A stretch of 64,000 nucleotides of DNA from Mycobacterium sp. OAS707 (lineage in GTDB: Bacteria > Actinomycetota > Actinomycetes > Mycobacteriales > Mycobacteriaceae): the NCBI RefSeq assembly GCF_014873705.1, contig NZ_JADBDS010000005.1:496001-560000 (forward strand), given 5' to 3'. The position numbers and the translations under genes are program-made. Every line of letters begins with the position of its first letter. Within the stretch, counting starts at the first letter, position 1. Below are positions 8,788-16,577 of this stretch, one piece after another. The notes below the pieces were generated by a model. The model had not been told where the DNA came from. It saw only the letters and a program-made list of their open reading frames with translations, and searched no databases.

Positions 8788-8841
8788 AAGTGCGACATCT
8801 TCAGTGAGCGTGTCGGAACAAATGCGACAACTAAAGTGAGC
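8788..8841. repeat. Two direct 22-bp repeats, Tn7-like transposon end
   Basis: Two copies of a 22-bp sequence begin at 8788 and 8820, 32 bases apart, and match at about 18 of 22 positions. The shared core is TGCGACA followed by a variable stretch and AGTGAGC. They lie 30-80 bases upstream of the TnsA-like start, where a Tn7-like element carries its TnsB-binding repeats. Assignment to that element is inference from position and layout. Confidence 0.5.
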
Positions 8842-9013
8842 AAATCACCGATTCACTGAGCCGGGACATCACGTCGCAGAAGATGCTTAGACAGTTATCG
8901 GTAGCAGCGAGAGTGCCAAACACATTGCTGCAGAGCATGATACGCGAAGAGCGTGGCGCTAGTTGACATAAGATAAGTTATCGGTTCCCGAAATAGGTTG
9001 GGCGACAACGAAA
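8842..9013. other. AT-rich spacer, no gene seen
   Basis: This spacer is noticeably more AT-rich than its surroundings (for example around 8960-9025) and has no convincing reading frame. A single further copy of the core GCGACAAC occurs near 9001 and could be a decayed third transposon-end repeat. Confidence 0.4.
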
Positions 9014-9217
9014 CTAGATATAGCCGATTTCAATTTCGCGACGGCCGTTGACGTGTCGGTTTGAAATCATCACCGTGCCCGCCGCCGTGACAACCTCGAT
9101 ACAGTCAACTCCCAACACCGTTTTTACGGACTGGCCCAGTCGCTGGGCAGCTTCATCGAGCATGGTGCAACCCGCGATTTCAGCGACAACAGCATCAATA
9201 TCGACAAACAATCCCAT
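9014..9217 (-). CDS. Small hypothetical protein (67 aa)
   Basis: This 67-residue acidic protein begins at the ATG preceded by a strong GAAGGAG ribosome site; an upstream in-frame ATG lies inside the 39-bp palindrome and has no such site. It has no signal peptide or membrane segment. The predicted form is a helix (VDIDAVVAEIAGCTMLDEAAQ) followed by strands (IEVVTAAGTVMISN). The family is not recognised. It is divergent from the small ORF at 9289, with the palindrome in between as a likely shared operator, so it could be a regulator or part of a small module. Confidence 0.55.
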   Translation of the reverse strand: MGLFVDIDAVVAEIAGCTMLDEAAQRLGQSVKTVLGVDCIEVVTAAGTVMISNRHVNGRREIEIGYI

Positions 9218-9242
9218 CGTCTCCTTCGGTTGCGCGGCACTC

Positions 9243-9281
9243 CACCATATCATTACGTCACAGTGACGTAATGATATGGTG
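9243..9281. promoter_or_regulatory. Perfect 39-bp palindrome between divergent small ORFs
   Basis: Two 19-base arms (9243-9261 and 9263-9281) are exact reverse complements around a single central A. The core is ATTACGTCACAGTGACGTAAT. It lies in the gap between the minus-strand gene ending its 5' side at 9217 and the plus-strand ORF starting at 9289. That is a good place for an operator of a dimeric or tetrameric regulator; a transposon scar or recombination site is also possible. Confidence 0.7.
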
Positions 9282-9288
9282 CTAACAC

Positions 9289-9447
9289 ATGCCTAAAACT
9301 TGGATCGAGATCCCCTGTTGCCCAAACTATCTCGTTGCTCACAGCCGGATCACTGCAATGGCCGACGCCCTCGCGAGCGTCGGAGGTGTCATCCTGCGTC
9401 ACCAAAGGCAGATGCTTGGATGCGGCAATAGCTGCGATCCAGGCTGA
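9289..9447 (+). CDS. Small ORF resembling an NUMOD4 segment (52 aa)
   Basis: This 52-codon ORF starts 7 bases after the palindrome. Its first 40 residues (WIEIPCCPNYLVAHSRITAM, then GGVILR) resemble the NUMOD4 motif found at the N-terminus of HNH endonucleases (consensus like WxxIPGxPxYxVSxxGRVRS), in degenerate form. No HNH domain follows. It is either a truncated endonuclease or a small DNA-binding protein. The ribosome site is weak, and coding status is uncertain. Confidence 0.35.
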   Translation: MPKTWIEIPCCPNYLVAHSRITAMADALASVGGVILRHQRQMLGCGNSCDPG

Positions 9448-9482
9448 ATGTTCTGACGCAGCTGAATGCTCTGATGGCCGAC

Positions 9483-10424
9483 TCAGATTTGATCCTTATG
9501 AGGCCGGCTCGGCGGTGGTCTGAATCTCAGGGGCCACTGCGTCGTGGAGTCGTAGAAGACATCTACCAAATTCGCACCCGCTAGATTGGCGGCCGCCATG
9601 TTCGCGTTGGAAAGGTCTGCGGCATATAGGTTGGCGCGGCTCAGATTTGTGTGGTCTAGGAGCGCGTAGTACAGATTGGTCATCCTCAAGTCAGAGCCGG
9701 TCAGATTGGCATCAGTGAACTTCGCCCCGTTCAAGTTCGCAAGCTGCAGGCCCGCATTGACCAGGCTTGCAGACGGCAACCAGGCACCGACCAGATAGGC
9801 CGCGTTCAGTAGCGCCCCGTCGAGGTAAGCCCCCGTCAGTATCACGTTCGCCAAGCACGTGTTCTGCAGGTCGATCTTTTCGAATTGCGATCCCCCGCGC
9901 TCACGTCGCCCGATCACGGTAAGCGCGGCTTGCACGTCGGGCGGCGGGATGGAAGAAGCATTACAGTCCTTCCCCGGTCCGGCGTGGGTGCGAATGTAGG
10001 CGCTGAGCACTTCGAAGATCACACTTCGGTCTTCGCGCGAGTCTCGGGCGAGGCGTTCTAACGAGTAGATGCCGCCCAGCCGGATGTCGACCTTGTCCGA
10101 ACCGAGTTGTTCAACCGCTCTGGTGAACCGCTCAGTGACCTGCCCCTGCTCGGAGAGGTTGTACTGCTTTTCGGTCGATCCCAACGATTTTGCCGAGAAC
10201 CACAGGGCGGCGACGGCTGTCAGAGCCGTCGCGACCGCGGCGAGCCTCGGCCAGCCGCTCCACCCGAATAGCCGGTTGAGTGCCCGCCTGACGGTGGCCG
10301 CAGGCCGTTGCCAGCGGCTTGCCGGCGGTGGCGGTTTCCTCAGCCGCAGACGGTCATCGCGAGCAAATCGACCCGCAGCAGCCCGATAGCGGGGTTCACG
10401 CGCGGCGGCAGGCAATGGGCTCAT
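9483..10424 (-). CDS. Membrane-anchored pentapeptide-repeat protein
   Basis: This protein is 313 residues from the chosen ATG (a TTG ten codons earlier is possible). A basic N-terminus (about 1-50) precedes one transmembrane segment (WPRLAAVATALTAVAALWF). Next comes a segment shared by bacterial pentapeptide proteins (RFTRAVEQLGSDKVDIRLGGIYSLERLARDS in two halves). Last are tandem A(D/N)LxX pentapeptides from about residue 185 to 295 (for example ANLNGAKFTDANLTGSDLRM). The repeats form a right-handed beta-helix. In related proteins this layout is linked to membrane-associated signalling or scaffolding, but the exact role is unknown. It is not obviously in an operon. Confidence 0.8.
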   Translation of the reverse strand: MSPLPAAAREPRYRAAAGRFARDDRLRLRKPPPPASRWQRPAATVRRALNRLFGWSGWPRLAAVATALTAVAALWFSAKSLGSTEKQYNLSEQGQVTERFTRAVEQLGSDKVDIRLGGIYSLERLARDSREDRSVIFEVLSAYIRTHAGPGKDCNASSIPPPDVQAALTVIGRRERGGSQFEKIDLQNTCLANVILTGAYLDGALLNAAYLVGAWLPSASLVNAGLQLANLNGAKFTDANLTGSDLRMTNLYYALLDHTNLSRANLYAADLSNANMAAANLAGANLVDVFYDSTTQWPLRFRPPPSRPHKDQI

Positions 10425-10809
10425 GTCTACTAATGATCTTCCGATCACGGTCAAACACGCGCGTAGCGGACTACCTGTGTCGTAGCAGGGCGACTCCGCC
10501 TGGAGCCCATTTCGAAAGGGGCATCGTCAGCCACTGGCAGTGCCGCCCTCGGGGCATGTCCGAGCAGTCTCCGCCCGTCATCACACGGCCACGAACCTCG
10601 ACCTTCGAGTCAGACAGGCAGAGCATCTCGCTCGACACGCCGAGCGTCACGCTTGACACACGTCTTGCCACCCGGATGTCTCGGCCAACTAGTCGTGAGC
10701 TGCGGGCCATGTAAAGCACATTCGTTGAAGCAGCCTGCCGCTACGGCCCCCGCCCGAAGGACGCCGCAGTCGATCACGCGGAGCACGTTAAATGCCTTCG
10801 TACAGTAGA
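10425..10809. other. Intergenic stretch with one doubtful minus-strand frame
   Basis: This gap of about 385 bases contains a possible 82-codon minus-strand frame (10471-10719, ending SKWAPGGVALLRHR). Its C-terminal half reads like protein (SKVEVRGRVMTGGDCSDM), but it has no good start or ribosome site. It may be a gene fragment. Nothing else is supported. Confidence 0.3.
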
Positions 10810-11487
10810 TTATTTGCGTAAAGGGGTGAGCAACAGCCGTGAACCCATTCCGACCGTATGGGCCAGCGTCGCCTTATACGCCTCAAACAATGGCCCGGCT
10901 CCTCGGAGCTCCCACAGGATCTGGGCGGTCAGCCACGCGAAGTCTCGCGCTTTCTCGATGTCCCACGAGGTGACCATGTGTGCGATCGACTCGAGGCTGT
11001 CATCGACGGACATTTCTAACTCGGAGCGAAATGAACGTCGGATCTCCGCCTCAACGCTGGCGAGCAACTCGTTGACTTTGTCGAAGTCATCGTGAACACC
11101 GGGGCTGCCCGGGGTGCGGCCTCGCGCCACGCACGTTGCCACCACTGCCAGCGGCAGATCGTTTTCGATGTGGGCGTTCATCCCGGCAAGCGCGAACTGT
11201 ATTGGCAATATCCCCTGCTCTGCCCGAGCGTCGAACAGCGGCGCCCAGGCCTTGGGTTTGTCCTTCGTAGCGTCAAAAGCCTCGAACCAGTGCGCAGCGA
11301 ATCGCACATCAAGGTCGGTGATGAATGCGTCGTCGTGAAACTCGCCGCCGCGTGCCAAGCGGTCCACCATCATTTCGGTGACACGCAAGTAGACGCGATT
11401 GAACACACCCGCACCGTCTCCCGCCGACAGGTCTGAGGCGATTGCTCGCATACGTGAAAGCACTTCGTCGACGGTCGTTGCTGCCAT
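10810..11487 (-). CDS. DUF5995-family protein
   Basis: The protein is 225 residues from the ATG chosen at the start of MAATTVDEVLSRM; upstream in-frame sequence is cysteine-rich and unlike the family. It carries the pattern I recognise from DUF5995: FNRVYLRVTE, FITDLDVRFAAHWFEAF, then AWAPLFDARAEQGILPIQFALAGMNAHIENDLPLAV in consecutive pieces and HDDFDKVNELLASVE. Conserved Asn/His residues (GMNAHI) suggest a buried active or metal site, but no function is established for the family. It is probably a cytoplasmic, mostly helical single-domain protein. Confidence 0.75.
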   Translation of the reverse strand: MAATTVDEVLSRMRAIASDLSAGDGAGVFNRVYLRVTEMMVDRLARGGEFHDDAFITDLDVRFAAHWFEAFDATKDKPKAWAPLFDARAEQGILPIQFALAGMNAHIENDLPLAVVATCVARGRTPGSPGVHDDFDKVNELLASVEAEIRRSFRSELEMSVDDSLESIAHMVTSWDIEKARDFAWLTAQILWELRGAGPLFEAYKATLAHTVGMGSRLLLTPLRK

Positions 11488-12228
11488 ATACCCATCACAG
11501 CAGACAGACTCCCCGCAGGAATGCAGAACCAGCACAAGGCCACCGCGATACCGATAGAGAGTCAGAAGACAGCCTCCGCAGACCGTTGCCCTGCATATCG
11601 AATCACCTGCACCAGAAATAGTTTCTCCCATGTGAGACAAGCGGCGCCGCACATCCCTGCCCTGCGGGAATCGCTACGCCGCCTCAGGCAGCAATCCTCA
11701 AAACCCATGGGGTGCAACGCCGACCGGCGACTGACCCGCGACAAAGACCTCCCTTATCGCGCACGTGCTATCGCTGGCGTTCGTGTCCGTCGAACGTCGG
11801 ACACGCCGGTCGCAGTCACATCAGCGCCTCAACTGGACCGTTCCATCTGTTTGCTGAACGGGCCCGCGCAGAGGCTTGTAGGCGCTAGTATCGCGGTGCC
11901 CGGGGTCTTTCCTGCCAGTGGCCACTGCTCACCGGCCGTCAGGCCCCGGCCCTTACTTTGAACAGGTGGCCGGTCGGTGCGCGGGTACCGTGCACCGAGT
12001 TGCGGTTGGCATTGTCCGTTGTGCCGCCCCGCTTTCACGGTTACCCCGCCTACCTTGGGACCGCTTCCATGGCTGCCCCCGGCAGCCCGCACTCATGGCC
12101 AACCGCAGTCGCAGCCGAAGGGCCAGAGCAAGCTCGGTCGTTCACTGCGGTGTTCGAGCACTAGCTGAACGACGTCGTCACCCAAGTACTGACCACGCTC
12201 AGGGCCACGACTCAGAGACGATCGCCGT
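11488..12228. other. Gap with possible decayed coding sequence
   Basis: About 740 bases with no intact gene. Near 12060-12230 the plus strand reads PEQARSFTAVFEH, a stop, then LNDVVTQVLTTLRATT in the same frame, which looks like a helical protein interrupted by a nonsense mutation. The family is not recognised. This stretch adjoins the 3' end of the IS110 transposase, so its right part may include the element terminus. Confidence 0.3.
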
Positions 12229-13416
12229 CTATTCGTCGTCTGTCGGCGGTAATTCGTCATCATCGTCTTCTGCAAGTTCGTCTTCGATCCGGTCTTCGGT
12301 CTCCAGTGACGCAGCGAGGTCCATGGACGCCTGCCATGCGGGCATGCTGCTTTTCACACCAGTAAGGGGTTCAGCCGCGTCGACGACAGGCCCTGTGCGG
12401 CGCGCGTAATCGGCGCGTAACCGGTTGTAGACGATTCTGCAGAGTCGGCGTTTCAAGCAGCGCAGCGCCCCCATGCCGGAGTCGCCGTCAGCGCGTCGGC
12501 GTTGGTAGTACGCCCTTCCGGGGCCGTCCAATCGGATCTGTACGACCGCAATGCGATGAATAGCACTGTTGCACTGGCGATTTCCGGACCGCGCCAAGCG
12601 CAGGCGGCACTCTGTCGAGCCCGACCACATCGGCACGGGAGCGATTCCCGCGTAACGTGCGAACGCCGCCTCGTTGCGGAACCGATCCACATTGGCGGTT
12701 TCCGAGATGAGCTTGGCCGCAATCAATTCCGCACAGCCCGGCAGTGATAGCAGCGTGGAGCCGAGCTCGTGGACACGGATCGCGATCTGCTTTGTGAGGA
12801 CCTCAATGCTGTCGCTGAAGTAGCCGATATCGGCCACCTCTTGACGGGAAAGCTCGGCCAGTAGTCCCGGTTGCTCCAGTAGCCAATCGTTGAGCGCCTG
12901 CCGACGCGTCGCCCACTGTAGTTTGACTGGTTTCGGTCGCTCGGGACTCAGCTGATGAAGGCGCCCGAAGAGACGATTCATAGCCTCGACTCGCTGGCCG
13001 ACCAGGTCGTCGCGACGATCGACCAGAAGCTTCAACTCCCACGACGCCTGATCGTGAAAGGCCACCGGTAAATCGGGTTCCCTCAACACCGCTCGCGCCA
13101 CGGCGATCGCGTCGATGGGGTCCGACTTGCCCCACGCGCGGGCGGGCCCGCGGCTGCGCGCCATCAGATGCGGTGGGACGCGTACGACCCGCTGGAAGGC
13201 CGCCATCAGCTCGCGCTCGAGCAAGCCGGTCACCGAGCGGTTGTCCTCCACGGCCCACAGCAGATCGGGGCCGAACTTGCCTAGCGCCCAACGCAATGCC
13301 TCCGCGTGGCCGGCGCTGGTCGCTTCGACCGTCTTCTCCCCCAGCTTCGCGCCGCCGCTGTCAACGGCGACCAGGGTGTGGCTGTGCTTGTGCGCGTCGA
13401 TGCCGACCACCGCCAT
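12229..13416 (-). CDS. IS110-family transposase (DEDD recombinase)
   Basis: This full-length 395-residue IS110-type transposase has GIDAHKHSHTLVAVD at the N-terminus (first catalytic Asp), AVEDNRSVTGLLERELMAA, and KSDPIDAIAVARAVL with two more acidic catalytic residues. The C-terminal Transposase_20 half contains LPGCAELIAAKLISE, FARYAGIAPVPMWSGST and LARSGNRQCNSAIHRIA, where the nucleophilic serine region lies. An unusually long acidic tail (ETEDRIEDELAEDDDDEL) ends the protein. A GAGG ribosome site precedes the ATG. The frame is intact, so the element may be active. Element ends could not be fixed because IS110 elements lack clear inverted repeats. Confidence 0.9.
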   Translation of the reverse strand: MAVVGIDAHKHSHTLVAVDSGGAKLGEKTVEATSAGHAEALRWALGKFGPDLLWAVEDNRSVTGLLERELMAAFQRVVRVPPHLMARSRGPARAWGKSDPIDAIAVARAVLREPDLPVAFHDQASWELKLLVDRRDDLVGQRVEAMNRLFGRLHQLSPERPKPVKLQWATRRQALNDWLLEQPGLLAELSRQEVADIGYFSDSIEVLTKQIAIRVHELGSTLLSLPGCAELIAAKLISETANVDRFRNEAAFARYAGIAPVPMWSGSTECRLRLARSGNRQCNSAIHRIAVVQIRLDGPGRAYYQRRRADGDSGMGALRCLKRRLCRIVYNRLRADYARRTGPVVDAAEPLTGVKSSMPAWQASMDLAASLETEDRIEDELAEDDDDELPPTDDE

Positions 13417-13769
13417 GCCCGTTACCTCGCTTCCGTATTGATGGCGTTAGGTCCGGTGGGTCACCCGGTGCCGGCATGCACTCAGAAAGCCAGTCCGCAG
13501 ACGGCAGCAAAGGGGCAAGCTCAGGCCCCGGATGATCACCACCGGTGGCTGTCAGGCGCACGGCCGTCGAGCCGGTCCCTGCACACCCCCGAACCGGCAA
13601 TGCGACAGTCAGCCATCCCGCAAGCGGGCGGCACTAATCCATGAAAGCCAAGAAGAGGTGATCAGGGACCCCATCACGCTAACCCGCGGCAACCGACAAC
13701 GCGACGCGACCGCATCGCGTACTGCGCCGGATCGCGTGCCGTATAGCTCCGCCATTTCCTATCGGGCGG
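13417..13769. ncRNA. IS110 5' non-coding end, probable bridge RNA region
   Basis: About 350 bases upstream of the transposase (on its coding strand) hold no convincing gene. In IS110-group elements the 5' non-coding end is transcribed as the bridge (seeker) RNA that pairs with donor and target DNA. The part nearest the transposase (about 13430-13640) contains several short inverted repeats and is the natural place for it. The exact RNA limits are not determined and the call rests on family knowledge. Confidence 0.4.
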
Positions 13770-14855
13770 CTACCGTCTCCACACGTGAACTTTGTCTGTC
13801 TTGACCGGTGCATCGGGCGGACCTTTTGTGTACTCGGTGATGTACACCGGTTTGCGTTGTGACCATTGAGGACCGCACGCTTGTTGACGCCAGTGCGGTT
13901 CGACCGTCCATCGCGACCGATACGTGCGCCCAGATCCGGTTACCGACTCCTCCCGTGGGTGGGATAACTGCTTGCGCAGCACCACCATTGATACTGGCGA
14001 GGGCTCGAGATCACTCGGCGCCCCGTTGCCTTCCATTCGCGCCTCGAGGGTTCGTGTTTCGGCCACGGTCCGTTGATCCATCAACAGCCAGGTCGCGCCG
14101 AGGATGCTGACGCACTCTGAGGCGTCCGCGCTGCCTTCGACTTCAGCGGTGCGCGGCGCGCTCGGATTGACCAACAGCGTTGTGCCAGACCATAACGGTG
14201 CCGACACATCGTATGACGCAAGGATGTCTTGGCGTTGCGTGAGCCGCGAGCCCACCTGGATTTGCAGGATGCCGTCGCCACGCCGCCACCACCAGGCTGC
14301 GTCCCACGGCACCTTTTCGTGCCCAGCGAACGGGATGGTGCCGGCCGGTTTGGCCCAACACAGGAATCCGGCGTCGGCGGGAAGAACGAGATCGGGTGTC
14401 CACTCCGGCAATGTGGACCCGGCGGTAACAGCGACGGGCACCATGTCGCGAGCTACCCAGAACAGCTTTGCCCGGTCGAGAGCCTGCACTTCTTCCCGTA
14501 TCGCATCCAGTGAGGTGGCGAGCTCGCGCACCAACGTGTTTCGTTTGCGAAGCTGCGCTGGATTGCGCATCCTCTTCTTGTCGGGATCGTCCTGCAGCAC
14601 CACCGAGTAGCGGGCGATCATGTCGACAAAAGCTTGACGTAGCGCCGCGCGGATATCCGGAACGGCAGGAGCGGCCCACGGCGCAGTGCGTTTCATCGAC
14701 GATCGAGCCTCGCATAGTCGGCGATATCTCGCCACGGCGCCGCGCTCGAACGCATCCACCAAAGCGTCTGCTCGCTGGGTACGGCGCTGGATTGGACGAG
14801 CTCGGCCTGACCCGGCGGTCGTGATACTCCACGACGCCATCTCCGCCGACCGCAT
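13770..14855 (-). CDS. Hypothetical protein (361 aa), accessory-region type
   Basis: The chosen ATG has a GGGGAGAGGG ribosome site 8 bases upstream; a longer frame would run into the VOC pseudogene. The N-terminal half is helical and charged (ARYSVVLQDDPDKKRMRNPAQ, LVRELATSLDAIREEVQ). The C-terminal part contains paired acidic/aromatic segments (CWAKPAGTIPF, PWDAAWWWRRGDGILQIQV). The end is a motif seen in many actinobacterial accessory proteins (RTYRSRWTVEPHWRQQACG, then YITEYTKGPPDAP and VHVWRR). No enzyme motif was recognised. It lies beside the IS110 element and a pseudogene, so it is likely part of transferred DNA. Confidence 0.65.
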   Translation of the reverse strand: MRSAEMASWSITTAGSGRARPIQRRTQRADALVDAFERGAVARYRRLCEARSSMKRTAPWAAPAVPDIRAALRQAFVDMIARYSVVLQDDPDKKRMRNPAQLRKRNTLVRELATSLDAIREEVQALDRAKLFWVARDMVPVAVTAGSTLPEWTPDLVLPADAGFLCWAKPAGTIPFAGHEKVPWDAAWWWRRGDGILQIQVGSRLTQRQDILASYDVSAPLWSGTTLLVNPSAPRTAEVEGSADASECVSILGATWLLMDQRTVAETRTLEARMEGNGAPSDLEPSPVSMVVLRKQLSHPREESVTGSGRTYRSRWTVEPHWRQQACGPQWSQRKPVYITEYTKGPPDAPVKTDKVHVWRR

Positions 14856-14938
14856 GCCGGACCCTCTCCCCTGCTCCGCAATTCGGCACTCACTAGCGCC
14901 CATTCGGTGCGCCAAATGTGTCCCATCCGGGCGCGATC

Positions 14939-15325
14939 TCAGCTCCCCGGCACGCGCGTCGTCATTTCTTGGAGCAGCCATCTGTTGCGGCCGAGGTCGG
15001 AGAACGGCGTGGACGAGCGGTAGCTGGTCCGCTGCGGCTCCGGTCCGGGTAGCCGCCCTTCGTTTCCGCCGTGGTGGAATACGCCGCCGACGTCATGGAA
15101 AAGTTCACTAACGTCGACGCCGCGGTTTTCCAATTCGGTTCGGGCGGCTTCGATGTCGTCGACCACCAGGTGCAGGCCTTCGGCGGATCCGGGCGCAGTC
15201 GATGTGACCTTCGAACCGAAAATGACCGAGCACGGTGAGCCCGGTGCAGTGACCTGAACGACGCGCAGCCCGTCGTCGGCGGTGAAGTCGGCATCGAGGC
15301 GCCAAGCACAACGCGGCAAAAGCAT
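14939..15325 (-). pseudogene. 5'-truncated VOC/glyoxalase-family gene
   Basis: The frame begins abruptly inside a glyoxalase/bleomycin-resistance (VOC) domain: WRLDADFTADDGLRVVQVTA, then GSPCSVIFGSKVTS, GLHLVVDDIEAARTELENRG and a damaged terminal motif FSDLGRNRWLLQE (usually DPDGNxWxLQE). About 20 N-terminal residues with the first metal ligand are missing, and the sequence upstream is unrelated. It is most likely a non-functional fragment. Confidence 0.7.
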
Positions 15326-15368
15326 TGGGCGCGTGGGTCAACCGACCCTAGTCGCGCGGGTTGTCGGA

Positions 15369-15653
15369 CTAGGGCTGGCCCTGACCGGCTGCTGGTGTGT
15401 TGGTCTTCACGATCTGCCCCGGTGAAAACCCAAGCGAGCCGGGCGGCTTCGCCTGCGCGATGCCATTTACCGTACTTCCCGGTGCGCTGGTACCGGGATC
15501 GAAGCTGCTGGGTGGTGGTGGGCAGGTTCCTGGATTGCCGCCGCCGCCTGGGTCACAGGCGGCAGCGGCGACGCCTGCGGGTGCGCCCAGCAGCAGCGCG
15601 CTTGCGGTCAGGCCAGCGGCCAGCTTGCGTCGGGACTTGATGTTCTTGCTCAT
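15369..15653 (-). CDS. Small secreted Pro/Gly-rich protein A
   Basis: This 94-residue precursor has a basic N-terminus, a hydrophobic core and an AxA-type cleavage region (GAPAGVAAAAC). It leaves a mature peptide of about 60 residues rich in Pro, Gly and Ser with two cysteines (CDPGGGGNPGTC). Its last 18 residues (SPGQIVKTNTPAAGQGQP) closely match those of the neighbour at 15696, so the two are paralogues from a tandem duplication. It would be exported to the cell envelope or medium. The function is unknown. Confidence 0.75.
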   Translation of the reverse strand: MSKNIKSRRKLAAGLTASALLLGAPAGVAAAACDPGGGGNPGTCPPPPSSFDPGTSAPGSTVNGIAQAKPPGSLGFSPGQIVKTNTPAAGQGQP

Positions 15654-15695
15654 GGTGGTTGTCCTTTCGGGACTATGGATTCCGCCGGTTGCGGA

Positions 15696-15965
15696 CTAGG
15701 GCTGGCCCTGGCCGGCCCCTGGTGTGGAGGCCTTAACCGTCTGGCCGGGCTGTGTTCCCGCGACCGCTCCGGGCGCGCTGTGCGCGGCCCCACTCACCGT
15801 TGCGCCGGGAGCGCCAGTGCCACCAGGGCCGGTGCCCGGGCAGGGGCACCCGCCGCTTCCGCCTGGGTCGACGGCGGCGAAGGCGGGTGCGGCAGGTGCT
15901 GCCAACAGGAGAGCACCGACAGCGAGGCCGGCGGCGGTGCGTAGGGATTTTCTGGGCATCGTCAT
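15696..15965 (-). CDS. Small secreted Pro/Gly-rich protein B
   Basis: This 89-residue precursor has a clear Sec signal (ALLLAAPAAPAFA, cleavage after AFA) and a short mature chain with two cysteines (GGCPCPGTG) and the C-terminal QPGQTVKASTPGAGQGQP shared with protein A. The gap to protein A is 42 bases, so they may be co-transcribed with B first. The conserved C-terminus in an otherwise diverged pair suggests that the tail is the functional part. The family is not recognised. Confidence 0.78.
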   Translation of the reverse strand: MTMPRKSLRTAAGLAVGALLLAAPAAPAFAAVDPGGSGGCPCPGTGPGGTGAPGATVSGAAHSAPGAVAGTQPGQTVKASTPGAGQGQP

Positions 15966-16353
15966 GGCAATTGCTCCTTCTGCTCCGAGGAGCGGCTGCT
16001 GTGAGAGGACTGTGAAGACGCTACGGATTGTGTCGGACGGAGAAATCGGGTGTTTCCCTACAACCGCGGAGTTTGCTCAGTCCGCGTCCCGTTGCACTCT
16101 GTGATTTCACAAACGGTTAAACGACGTGGTAGTTGGTTGGTTCCCAGCTGGGCGGCTTGCCGGAGCTGCAGCACCAGCCTTAGCTGTGCGTTTGCTGTGG
16201 AGAGTGTTGCGGCCTGCAGTAGCGGGTTGCCCCGGCGCATAGCCGCCAGACCGCCCACGCCACTCTCGGCCGCCTACGACGCCACCCACACTCTGTAAGG
16301 GCCGGTGGCTCGCGAACAAGTTCGAGAACGGCGAATGGCCACCCGGCACCGAC
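15966..16353. other. Gap upstream of the secreted-protein pair
   Basis: About 390 bases. The right end (from about 16285) continues in frame into the small ORF at 16354 as RWLANKFENGEWPPGTD without a start codon, hinting that a longer gene was once present. The left part should hold the promoter of the secreted-protein pair. No other gene is supported. Confidence 0.3.
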
Positions 16354-16536
16354 GTGCACGCACTGCAGCTTGCAGCCAGGGTCAGTACCGGCGCCGCGAT
16401 GGCGGGCGTGATCAGCATGGTGTCGGCGGCCGCGATCCGCGCTTCGACCGGCGTCAAGCTCATCGGTGCGGTGGCCGCAGTGCTTGGCTTGCTTTACTTG
16501 CCGCTCGGGCTACTCATCGTTGGGATTGCGTTCTGA
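16354..16536 (+). CDS. Small hydrophobic membrane protein (60 aa) or gene remnant
   Basis: A GTG-initiated frame of 60 residues is almost entirely hydrophobic, with two potential membrane helices (VSTGAAMAGVISMVSAAAI and LIGAVAAVLGLLYLPLGLLI). The frame is open upstream with protein-like sequence but no start codon, so this could be the 3' end of a broken gene. The strong hydrophobic pattern argues that it was coding. Confidence 0.4.
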   Translation: MHALQLAARVSTGAAMAGVISMVSAAAIRASTGVKLIGAVAAVLGLLYLPLGLLIVGIAF

Positions 16537-16577
16537 AATAGGGCTCGTCATTAGGTATAACGACGGGTGGTAACGAT

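Noticed and set aside
9218..9253. Upstream ATG for the small minus-strand gene
   Set aside because: It lies inside the 39-bp palindrome with no ribosome site, while the ATG at 9217 has GAAGGAG.
16107..16463. Minus-strand frame of 118 codons
   Set aside because: Shadow of the hydrophobic plus-strand frame; composition poor and no start signal.
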